From NCBI GenBank assembly GCA_029865665.1, contig JARXAV010000319.1:1-6855 (forward strand): DNA of 6,855 nucleotides. The letters run 5' to 3'. The translations under genes and the position numbers were made by a program. Under the pieces are notes generated by a model, which saw only the letters and a program-made list of their open reading frames with translations, searched no databases and was not told the DNA's origin. Position 1 is the first letter of the stretch, and every line of letters begins with the position of its first letter. This document shows positions 1-5,731 of this stretch, one piece after another. This DNA is from Flectobacillus sp. Its GTDB lineage: Bacteria > Bacteroidota > Bacteroidia > Cytophagales > Spirosomataceae.

Positions 1-833
1 TTATCCAGCTAGGCGGAAAGCTGTATTTTGCTAAGAAAGCCTATCCAATGCACCATAAATTTTGTATCATTGATCAACATACGCTCATTAATGGCTCTTA
101 TAATTGGACTTACTATGCAGAAATGAAGAATAGCGAAAACATTTTAGTAATTCAAGATGAACCAACAAGCATTCAAAATTTTTATAATGAATTTGAATCG
201 TTGAAACAAAAAGCCACACGCATTCACCAACTAAGCCCGCTGAGTATTTATGAACTGGATGAATACAACGACTTAAATGTCCGAGAATATTTAGCAAACG
301 ACATGATGTATCAGGCTCAAGCAACAGGACGAACTTCCTTGTTACAGACAGCCTTCCAGCTCGTTCCGCATAATGTCAAGCTACAAGAAGAAGCGAATAA
401 ACTCCAACTAACATCACAACGAGTCCTTACAACTTCTATCGGGTCTAGGTTAGTTGGCGATAAATACCTCATAATTGTCAAAAAGGGAAGCAGCATTCCT
501 ATCAGTAAAACCGAAACGGTTGTGACCATAAAAGACAACCAAGAGCGTGCCTATTCTAGTATTTTTTATGGTGAAAAAGACAAAGCCAGCCAAAACAAAC
601 ATCTACTCAATTTGACGCTACATCGAATACCGAAAAAGCCAAAAGGAATGGCAAAAATCAGGTATCACTTCTCGATAGATATTAATGGTAAACTGAGCAT
701 CAAAAAATATTCGTTAGACAATGGCATGAGTATTTACCAAACCATCGACATCAATCACTTGCTCGTAGAAGAAAATAAAAACTCCCTTCCTACCAGTGTT
801 TTATCCAGTAAAAAGGGAGTTTTAATGAGTTAA
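1..833 (+). CDS. PLD-like (HKD) domain protein fused to an Hsp70/DnaK substrate-binding-like domain, 5' partial
   Basis: The frame is open from base 3 to the TAA at 831-833, so the true start lies upstream of the window; the ATG at 48 falls inside a catalytic motif and is not a credible start. Numbering residues from that ATG, H2-x-K4-x4-D9 is a canonical HKD motif of the phospholipase D superfamily. It is followed by NGSYNWT and a KNSEN segment typical of the Nuc/cardiolipin-hydrolase-like branch, whose members cut phosphodiester bonds in nucleic acids or lipids. Residues about 55-125 look helical. Residues about 126-236 match the Hsp70 substrate-binding beta-sandwich block by block: an SIG...GD start, IP, DNQ, GE, NK, GM, then F-x-ID-x-NG-x-L. 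No Hsp70 ATPase domain or complete helical lid is visible. The last 25 residues look unconserved and overlap a hairpin. The gene is convergent with the glycan locus and probably unrelated to it. The PLD call is firm. The SBD call is by eye but strong. The substrate is unknown. Confidence 0.85.
   Translation, partial: IQLGGKLYFAKKAYPMHHKFCIIDQHTLINGSYNWTYYAEMKNSENILVIQDEPTSIQNFYNEFESLKQKATRIHQLSPLSIYELDEYNDLNVREYLANDMMYQAQATGRTSLLQTAFQLVPHNVKLQEEANKLQLTSQRVLTTSIGSRLVGDKYLIIVKKGSSIPISKTETVVTIKDNQERAYSSIFYGEKDKASQNKHLLNLTLHRIPKKPKGMAKIRYHFSIDINGKLSIKKYSLDNGMSIYQTIDINHLLVEENKNSLPTSVLSSKKGVLMS
778..823. terminator. Hairpin overlapping the PLD gene 3' end, probable bidirectional terminator
   Basis: AAAACTCCCTT at 778-788 and AAGGGAGTTTT at 813-823 form a perfect 11-bp inverted repeat. 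An inner TAC/GTA pairing (791-793 with 808-810) extends the stem past a 2-nt internal loop. The stem is GC-rich in its middle and ends in a T run on the plus strand and an equivalent run on the minus strand, so it could stop transcription from both convergent genes. Their stop codons are only 15 bases apart. It lies inside the last codons of the PLD gene rather than after the stop. Confidence 0.75.
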
Positions 834-848
834 TTCTTGTCAAAATGC

Positions 849-1892
849 TTATTTATAAGCCGTTATCGTTTGGATTGTACCATCTGGGTTATAATGCAAT
901 TCGGTTACTTTCACATTACGCAAATGCGTTTTTCCAGAAAGTTGGACATCGTGATAAAATAAATACCATTTACCTTTCACTTGGACAATCGAATGGTGAT
1001 TTGTCCAACCATCCACAGGATTTAACAGTATTCCTTTATAAGTAAACGGTCCAGCTGGACTATCGCCCACAGCATAACATAAGTTGTGCGTGTCGCCAGT
1101 CGAGTACGAGAAATAATATTTGCCTTTGTATTTGTGCATCCAAGAAGCCTCAAAAAAGCGTTTATCGTTATTGTCTTCTAAGAATAAATTCCCCTTTTCG
1201 TCCAAGATTTTGATTTCTTTTACCTCACCAGCAAATTGCTTCATGTCTGCCGAAAGTTTGGCTACTCTTGGTAAACGAGCCTGTTCTCCTCGTTTAGGAT
1301 TAGGTGTTTCGCCTAAATACGTGTTATGGTCGTAACGTTGCAATTGTCCACCCCAAATACCTCCAAAATACATATAGAAACTTCCGTCAGTATCTTTAAA
1401 AACGCAAGGGTCAATACTATAACTTCCTTTGATGGGTTCTTTTTCTGCTTTAAAAGGCCCAACTGGCGACTTTGAAGTAGCTACTCCCATGTGAAAAATA
1501 TCACTTTTATCTTTCACAGGAAAATACAAATAATACGTTCCATTTTTATAGGCAGCATCAGGAGCCCATAACTGGCGACCTGCCCATGGAATATCTTTAA
1601 TATCTAAGGCCACACCATTATCTTTCACTTTACCGCCAATTTTGTCCATCGACAAGATATGAAAATCTTTCATATCAAAATGCCCACCATCGTCATTTTT
1701 TGCTGTGGGTGACTCAATATCATGAGAAGGATAAACATAAATTTTGCCATTAAACACATGAGCCGAAGGATCGGCAGTATAAATGTGCTTTACTAAGGGT
1801 TGTGAAATGGGTTGCTTTTTCTGAGCTTCTGCCGAAAACGACAAGAGTAAGGTTGAAAGTGTAAAATAAAAAAATAACCGATTATAGTTCAT
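849..1892 (-). CDS. Secreted glycoside hydrolase family 43 (beta-xylosidase or alpha-L-arabinofuranosidase type)
   Basis: This 347-residue protein is a single-domain GH43 five-bladed propeller, an inverting enzyme. Family members release xylose or arabinose from xylan fragments. The three catalytic carboxylates can be placed: general base D41 in YTADPSAHVF, pKa-modulating D161 in YSIDPCVF, and general acid E248 in FFEASWMHKYKG. WAPDAA (109-114) and the NHHS motif (298-301) are further family landmarks. The N-terminus is a Sec signal peptide with a hydrophobic core and a likely signal peptidase I site after A23 (AEA/Q). There is no lipobox cysteine, so a periplasmic or secreted soluble enzyme is expected. 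The length is normal for a GH43 enzyme with no accessory domain. The ATG is preceded by AT-rich sequence without a Shine-Dalgarno motif, as is usual in Bacteroidota. It is the last gene of the locus, 198 bases after the GH35 gene. Sequence inspection does not separate xylosidase from arabinofuranosidase activity. Confidence 0.9.
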   Translation of the reverse strand: MNYNRLFFYFTLSTLLLSFSAEAQKKQPISQPLVKHIYTADPSAHVFNGKIYVYPSHDIESPTAKNDDGGHFDMKDFHILSMDKIGGKVKDNGVALDIKDIPWAGRQLWAPDAAYKNGTYYLYFPVKDKSDIFHMGVATSKSPVGPFKAEKEPIKGSYSIDPCVFKDTDGSFYMYFGGIWGGQLQRYDHNTYLGETPNPKRGEQARLPRVAKLSADMKQFAGEVKEIKILDEKGNLFLEDNNDKRFFEASWMHKYKGKYYFSYSTGDTHNLCYAVGDSPAGPFTYKGILLNPVDGWTNHHSIVQVKGKWYLFYHDVQLSGKTHLRNVKVTELHYNPDGTIQTITAYK

Positions 1893-2053
1893 GTGAATGG
1901 GATTGGTTTTAAAATCAACAAATACAGGAAATCTAATAGAATATTCCTCACTACTTATCCTGCTTAACCTTGATTTGTCATGAACATCGTATAAGAAGCA
2001 TCAAACAACTTGCTCATACTTATTAAAACGGAATTTATGTAACTCAACGTTTC
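1893..2053 (-). other. Gap upstream of the GH43 gene, no recognisable promoter
   Basis: This AT-rich stretch separates the GH43 start from the hairpin after the GH35 gene. I looked on the minus strand for the Bacteroidota promoter pattern (TAnnTTTG with an upstream TTTG) and found no convincing copy. No open frame or strong stem is visible. The GH43 gene may rely on read-through from upstream or on a promoter that departs from the consensus. Confidence 0.4.
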
Positions 2054-2089
2054 GTAAAACTTATCGCTAAACTTAGCCATAAGTTTTAC
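2054..2089 (-). terminator. Hairpin directly after the GH35 stop codon
   Basis: GTAAAACTTAT (2054-2064) and ATAAGTTTTAC (2079-2089) form a perfect 11-bp inverted repeat. Past a C/C mismatch the stem continues as GCTA (2066-2069) with TAGC (2074-2077), leaving a 4-nt loop. On the minus strand it begins one base after the TAA of the GH35 gene. No T tract follows it in that direction. It could therefore be a weak terminator or an RNA-stabilising 3' stem that sets the relative level of GH35 and GH43 transcripts. Confidence 0.55.
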
Positions 2090-2090
2090 C

Positions 2091-3719
2091 TTATTTGTAA
2101 TTGTACAATTTGATCCGTTGAATTCCATAATCTCCTACAGTAAAACGTAAGTGACGACCCTGATGGTCTTGGTCTCCGTTCATTCTTCTTCCTGCAATCC
2201 ACTTACCATTTTTATAATGCCCTTCATCAATTTGAGCAATACCTGCAATTTCTCCTACTGCTTTAGGTTCAAAGGTAAAGACTACCCCTGCTCCTGCTAT
2301 TACAAATTCATCGGGAGCTAGTTGGATAATCATTGCTCCAACGGTTTCCCATTCAGTCGCTTTTTCTTTTGCTTTGGGCGACCAACCTAGCGTATATTCA
2401 TGGGAAGCAATCAGTTTATAATCCCCTACATAGAGCGTATCCTTTTGGTTTATTCCATCTAATAAAACCCCTGCCATTAGTCCTTTACCTTGTTTTTCTA
2501 AGATTAAGGGAGTCAATTCTTCCAAAACAGCGTAGCTTCTTCCTAAGTATTCTTTTTCCGAAATATCCTCAACCGAAAAAGGGCTAAAGCCAATCGCCTC
2601 GTGCTGCCCCATCGCATAAAACGCTTTGGCATCGGGTGCGGTGTCTTTGTTCGCTTCTGGAATGAATAAAGGATTGTTTTTACGTTTATACAAGCCTGTC
2701 CAATGAGCAAAATCGGGATAATAAATATCGGGTGATAAAAAATCAATGCTGGTGCCAGCCGCTTTCCATAAATCAAACAAATGTGGCAGTGGCCCTGCAC
2801 TTGGATATTCGCCTGGCAATTTATTCGGACGGTTTAAGGCAGCATTTACATACATCGGAATCGGGTACTCTTTTTTGCCAGCCTGTGTTAAGCTATTGGT
2901 AAAAGCAGCATAATACCAAGCCATAAAAAACTCGTCAGTTGCTACACTTTTGCCAAAGACTTCTTCCCAATTACCCGACGTTTTTAACCCATTTTCTTTC
3001 CATCTTTTTGCTAAATCGGCTTCAAGTGCATTACTATTTTTTTGTAAATAACTCATCAATTCTTTAGGCACAGCCGATTTAAAGGCTTTCTCTGCCTCTG
3101 CCGAATAGTCTCTTGCAGACGGCAACATCCCGATTTCGTTTTCTACTTGAATCATCACGACGGTTTGTTCTTTGGCATCTACTTGCTTAATGTGCTTCAT
3201 AAAAGCAGCAAATACTTTTTGGTCGATACTCAAGTTATTGGCAGAAAAAGGCGACATGATTTCTACGGCTTTTCCCTCTTTACTTTTCGCTCTAGGAAAA
3301 CGGTTATAGTCTTTTTTGACCCATAACGGAGCATAGCAAGACATACTGTTTTTCCAAGCACCAAACCATAAGAAGACTAATTTCAACTGGTGATTTCTTG
3401 CCTCAAAAATTAGACTATCCACTAAATCAAAATTATACTGCCCTTCTACGGCTTCGATTAACTCCCAATAGACAGGAGCAATGACCGTGTTTAAGTGATT
3501 ATTTTTAACTTTATTCCAAATCGGACGCATATAGTCCATCGTGGAGCTACTTGAGTTGCCAAGTTCGCCCCCTAATATCAGCATAGGTTGTTGATTGACT
3601 ACTAACTGAGTAGCATTGCCTTGGGTTATTAAATGAGGTATCTCGCTGTTATTCTGTGCAAAAGTGGCGAGTGAATAACACAAGGATAGAATAATCGAAA
3701 AGTTAAATTTGGACATCAT
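2091..3719 (-). CDS. Secreted GH35-type beta-galactosidase with DUF5597-like C-terminal region
   Basis: The protein has 542 residues. A signal peptide covers about residues 1-21 (cleavage in TFA/Q). A clan GH-A TIM barrel follows from about 30 to 370. The acid/base is E195 in IQVENEIG, the hallmark NE dyad of the family, and the likely nucleophile is E355 in LFIPEAN. NTVIAPVYWELIE near residue 77 and LVFLWFGAWKN near 114 are also characteristic. The C-terminal part, about 385-542, is a beta-rich region matching what is annotated as DUF5597 in short bacterial GH35 proteins. That group includes xyloglucan-active beta-galactosidases, to my recollection. The reaction would be retaining hydrolysis of terminal beta-galactosyl residues, here probably side-chain galactose on hemicellulose fragments. 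Two adjacent ATGs (3717-3719 and 3714-3716) could serve as start, and the second gives an equally good signal peptide. A 299-base gap separates it from the xylanase gene, so it may have its own promoter. The substrate is inferred from family and neighbours. Confidence 0.85.
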   Translation of the reverse strand: MMSKFNFSIILSLCYSLATFAQNNSEIPHLITQGNATQLVVNQQPMLILGGELGNSSSSTMDYMRPIWNKVKNNHLNTVIAPVYWELIEAVEGQYNFDLVDSLIFEARNHQLKLVFLWFGAWKNSMSCYAPLWVKKDYNRFPRAKSKEGKAVEIMSPFSANNLSIDQKVFAAFMKHIKQVDAKEQTVVMIQVENEIGMLPSARDYSAEAEKAFKSAVPKELMSYLQKNSNALEADLAKRWKENGLKTSGNWEEVFGKSVATDEFFMAWYYAAFTNSLTQAGKKEYPIPMYVNAALNRPNKLPGEYPSAGPLPHLFDLWKAAGTSIDFLSPDIYYPDFAHWTGLYKRKNNPLFIPEANKDTAPDAKAFYAMGQHEAIGFSPFSVEDISEKEYLGRSYAVLEELTPLILEKQGKGLMAGVLLDGINQKDTLYVGDYKLIASHEYTLGWSPKAKEKATEWETVGAMIIQLAPDEFVIAGAGVVFTFEPKAVGEIAGIAQIDEGHYKNGKWIAGRRMNGDQDHQGRHLRFTVGDYGIQRIKLYNYK

Positions 3720-3758
3720 CTCAGGATATAAGTGATAAAAGGATTCCTGTAAAATTTA

Positions 3759-3858
3759 GGGTTGTATAGGAGTATAAAGTCGATGCGTTAAAAGCTATAA
3801 CGAAATAAGATTCGACCTAAAGCAATTTAACGAATTTCCTTGAACTCTTACACAACCC
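3759..3858. repeat. Nested inverted repeats in the GH35 leader
   Basis: GGGTTGTATAGGAGT (3759-3773) and ACTCTTACACAACCC (3844-3858) are complementary at 13 of 15 positions, and one of the two exceptions is a possible G-U pair. Inside this loop GTCGA (3779-3783) pairs with TCGAC (3812-3816), and within that CGTTA (3786-3790) pairs with TAACG (3798-3802). The nesting suggests a folded RNA element, beginning about 40 bases upstream of the GH35 start codon. Confidence 0.5.
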
Positions 3859-3883
3859 CAATTGGGTAAACGGGTTCTAACCC
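3857..3883. repeat. Two adjacent short palindromes
   Basis: CCCAATTGGG (3857-3866) is a perfect 10-bp palindrome. Six bases further, GGGTTCTAACCC (3872-3883) has 5-bp arms around a 2-base centre. Closely spaced palindromes of this size could be operator half-sites for a dimeric regulator, but this is inference only. Confidence 0.4.
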
Positions 3884-4019
3884 ATTTATAATCATTACTT
3901 ATTATAGGTACTCATCGGTAAATAGTCTTATCAATAGCATCAATATAAGTCATCAAAAGCTACATATTGAAACCTTTGAACATTAAACTTTAAACTGATG
4001 ACTATTTACCCGTTTACCC
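3864..4019. repeat. Widely spaced perfect 12-bp inverted repeat
   Basis: GGGTAAACGGGT (3864-3875) recurs as its exact reverse complement ACCCGTTTACCC (4008-4019), 132 bases apart. The right arm touches the last base of the xylanase TAG stop codon. It could be a long-range RNA stem, paired binding sites, or the ends of a very small mobile remnant. No matching target duplication is visible at the outer flanks. Confidence 0.55.
3917..4010. repeat. Perfect 11-bp inverted repeat overlapping the 12-bp repeat
   Basis: GGTAAATAGTC (3917-3927) is the exact reverse complement of GACTATTTACC (4000-4010). A further 8-bp pair, AGTCATCA (3948-3955) with TGATGACT (3996-4003), competes for part of the same right arm. 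The right arms also overlap the 12-bp repeat, so only one of these stems can form at a time. Confidence 0.5.
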
Positions 4020-4027
4020 TATTTACC
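4002..4027 (-). repeat. Three direct GGTAAA copies across the xylanase stop codon
   Basis: On the minus strand GGTAAA starts at 4027, 4018 and 4010, spaced 9 and 8 bases. The first copy is coding and the other two follow the TAG stop. The 9-bp unit CTATTTACC (plus strand) is exactly repeated at 4002-4010 and 4019-4027. Two more GGTAAA copies lie in the opposite orientation at 3865 and 3917. Confidence 0.5.
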
Positions 4028-5659
4028 TTTCAAGGTCTGCAAAACCGAAGAGTAAGCAGGTTTTTTAGAGTAATCTTTATTGAAAAGTAGAGGAAAATCT
4101 CTACCATTATTCGATAACCAACTCGTATCGTCCGTTACACCCCAAATGGTAATACCCGCTTGTTGAGCCACAGGCACATTGGTCATGTATGATTTAACGA
4201 TATAGCGATACATTTCAGCCTGATATGAAGCGAATTGTGCATCTAATACGAAATCTACTTTCAAGTTCTGATTCATCCGAACATCTAATTCCGACACACG
4301 AACTTTCAAACCAGTAGCAGCCAATTTCTTGAACATGTTGTCAATATTAGCATAAGAGGTTGTCCAAGAACTGTGCATTTGCGTACCAATTCCATCCACT
4401 TTAGCTCCTTTTGCCTTTAACTGACCAACATAAGCTATTAGTGAATCTAATTTTCTTGGGTTATTTTCTAAATTATAATCGTTAATGAACAAGGTAGCAT
4501 TCGGGTCCGCAGCAGCAGCATAGTTAAACGCTTTCAAAGCCCAGTCACGTCCTAAGTAATTTGACCAGAAAAATACATCTGTTGGCGTACCTGAGATAGA
4601 TGTATTTGACGAAGTACGCAAAGCACCATTACCGTCAGCCATTGGCTCATTTACGACATCCCATGCTTTTACTTTTCCTTTGTAATGCGTTACCGTTTTG
4701 GTAATAAAGTCATTCATCGCTTTATCTACTGCTGTTGCCAAAGCCGCTCCTGTTGGAGGTATAGCAGCAGAAGCATCATAAACAACTACGTTATCTACAA
4801 AGTACGTATTTGCCGTACTACCAATGTCAATAAAAACTTTGGTCAGCGGGCCATTAGCGGTAAATGAATACGTTTTTTGAGCCCAATCGGTAGAAGTACC
4901 ATAGTCGGATGAATACTGAGCTGTAGAACCTGTCCCACCTGTTGAAATACGCATTTTCCCCCCAGTCGTTGCCGATTTGATAAAAAAGGTCATGTTATAC
5001 ACTTTTCCCGGGGTAGTCGTAAATTCATCACTTGCTAATTGGACATTCCAAGGGTTGCCATTTACTTGAACAACAAATTTCATGGCTCTAGTACCTGTTT
5101 GTACCTCGGATGCCACTTTTGTTTCCAACATAGATGTTCCATTATTATACCTAGGGTCATTGAATTTAGACCAGTTCGTGAAGTTATCACCCGAACCCGC
5201 CTCGAAGCTACCATTGGCAAGTAGGTTAACCGCAGCAGGGCCAGAACCGCCCCCTGTGATAATTTTCATATACGTCGCATTCTGATTTTGATGCCAACCA
5301 AGCGTATGTCCAAATACCTCTAAACCAGAAGCTGTTGCAGCATTGTACATGGCATCGGCTTTAGTAAAATCGACGGTTCCATCATTTAGCACTAAAGCTC
5401 CGTGCTTCATGTGATAACCGAAAGTCACCGTTTTTGCCTCAGCTGCGACGGTACTTTTGTACTTTGCATCTGTCAGAAATGGGGTATAATCAACAGCGAT
5501 TCCAATCGGGAAATTAGCTGCCGCTGCTTTCAACGAGCCTTCAACATCGGTGTATGCGTTTGTATTTAACACATCCACTTCATATTTGCTGCACGAGGTT
5601 GCTACCATACCTGCCGTAGCAAGTAAAATAGCGGAAAAGAATTTTGAATATTTTTTCAT
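4019..5659 (-). CDS. GH10 endo-1,4-beta-xylanase lipoprotein with inserted CBM4/9-type module
   Basis: The protein has 546 residues. An N-terminal lipoprotein signal ends at C23 (ATSC-SK), so the enzyme should be membrane-anchored and, as is usual for a PUL endo-enzyme, probably surface-exposed. The GH10 barrel begins near residue 43 and carries GHTLGWH (117-123). It is then interrupted at about 135-300 by a beta-sandwich module starting NLLANGSFEAG, typical of CBM4/9 (Pfam CBM_4_9). The barrel resumes near 305 with acid/base E338 in WDVVNEPM, Q427 and H429 in TQMH, nucleophile E457 in VSELDVR, and W506 and W514 near the active site. It cleaves internal xylan linkages with retention. CBM insertion at this point is known from Bacteroidetes xylanases such as those of Prevotella bryantii and Bacteroides intestinalis. 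The usual ENxxK segment of the glycone subsites reads G81-Y82-H-M-K85 here, which is atypical. The gene follows susD by 72 bases. The annotated ATG gives a complete signal peptide and is a secure start. Confidence 0.95.
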   Translation of the reverse strand: MKKYSKFFSAILLATAGMVATSCSKYEVDVLNTNAYTDVEGSLKAAAANFPIGIAVDYTPFLTDAKYKSTVAAEAKTVTFGYHMKHGALVLNDGTVDFTKADAMYNAATASGLEVFGHTLGWHQNQNATYMKIITGGGSGPAAVNLLANGSFEAGSGDNFTNWSKFNDPRYNNGTSMLETKVASEVQTGTRAMKFVVQVNGNPWNVQLASDEFTTTPGKVYNMTFFIKSATTGGKMRISTGGTGSTAQYSSDYGTSTDWAQKTYSFTANGPLTKVFIDIGSTANTYFVDNVVVYDASAAIPPTGAALATAVDKAMNDFITKTVTHYKGKVKAWDVVNEPMADGNGALRTSSNTSISGTPTDVFFWSNYLGRDWALKAFNYAAAADPNATLFINDYNLENNPRKLDSLIAYVGQLKAKGAKVDGIGTQMHSSWTTSYANIDNMFKKLAATGLKVRVSELDVRMNQNLKVDFVLDAQFASYQAEMYRYIVKSYMTNVPVAQQAGITIWGVTDDTSWLSNNGRDFPLLFNKDYSKKPAYSSVLQTLKGK

Positions 5660-5684
5660 ATTATTACGAATCCATTCATGTAAT

Positions 5685-5718
5685 GTTGGCTGATAAGGTC
5701 GAAACCTTCTCAGCCAAC
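5685..5718 (-). terminator. Strong hairpin between susD and the xylanase gene
   Basis: GTTGGCTGA (5685-5693) pairs with TCAGCCAAC (5710-5718). After one mismatch the stem continues as AAGGT (5695-5699) with ACCTT (5704-5708) around a CGAA loop. This gives 14 base pairs with one mismatch and a tight tetraloop. It starts 14 bases after the susD stop codon and has no T tract on the minus strand. An attenuating or RNA-stabilising stem that keeps SusD levels above those of the enzyme is more likely than a full terminator. Confidence 0.65.
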
Positions 5719-5731
5719 TTAACTTATTTCG

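Larger units (their letters stand above)
3720..4018 (-). promoter_or_regulatory. Repeat-rich intergenic region upstream of the GH35 gene
   Basis: This is the longest gene-free stretch in the window, 299 bases between the xylanase stop and the GH35 start. It holds no plausible gene and several inverted and direct repeats, listed separately. A partial promoter-like sequence on the minus strand, TAGCTTTTG (3954-3962), has one extra base compared with the TAnnTTTG element and no clear upstream TTTG, so I do not call it a promoter. The region probably carries the transcription and RNA-level control of the GH35 gene and the 3' processing or termination of the xylanase transcript. Confidence 0.5.

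Noticed and set aside
48..50. ATG at 48 as the start of the PLD gene
   Set aside because: The frame is open to the window edge, and this Met directly precedes the catalytic His of the HKD motif, so a start here would remove the rest of the PLD domain.
845..1045. Small plus-strand open frame opposite the GH43 3' end
   Set aside because: It lies entirely within the GH43 gene on the other strand and shows no recognisable domain or plausible protein character.
2543..2800. Minus-strand open frame inside the GH35 gene
   Set aside because: It is an out-of-frame shadow of a gene with intact catalytic motifs, with no independent start signal.
3954..3962. TAGCTTTTG on the minus strand as a -7 promoter element for the GH35 gene
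   Set aside because: It has one base too many compared with TAnnTTTG and no matching upstream TTTG at the expected distance.
3864..4019. A 156-base MITE-like element bounded by the 12-bp inverted repeats
   Set aside because: No target-site duplication is visible, the right end coincides with the xylanase stop codon, and no second copy lies in the window. A genome search for further copies would decide it.
5082..5285. Plus-strand open frame opposite the xylanase
   Set aside because: It is antisense to the CBM-coding segment and has no domain resemblance.
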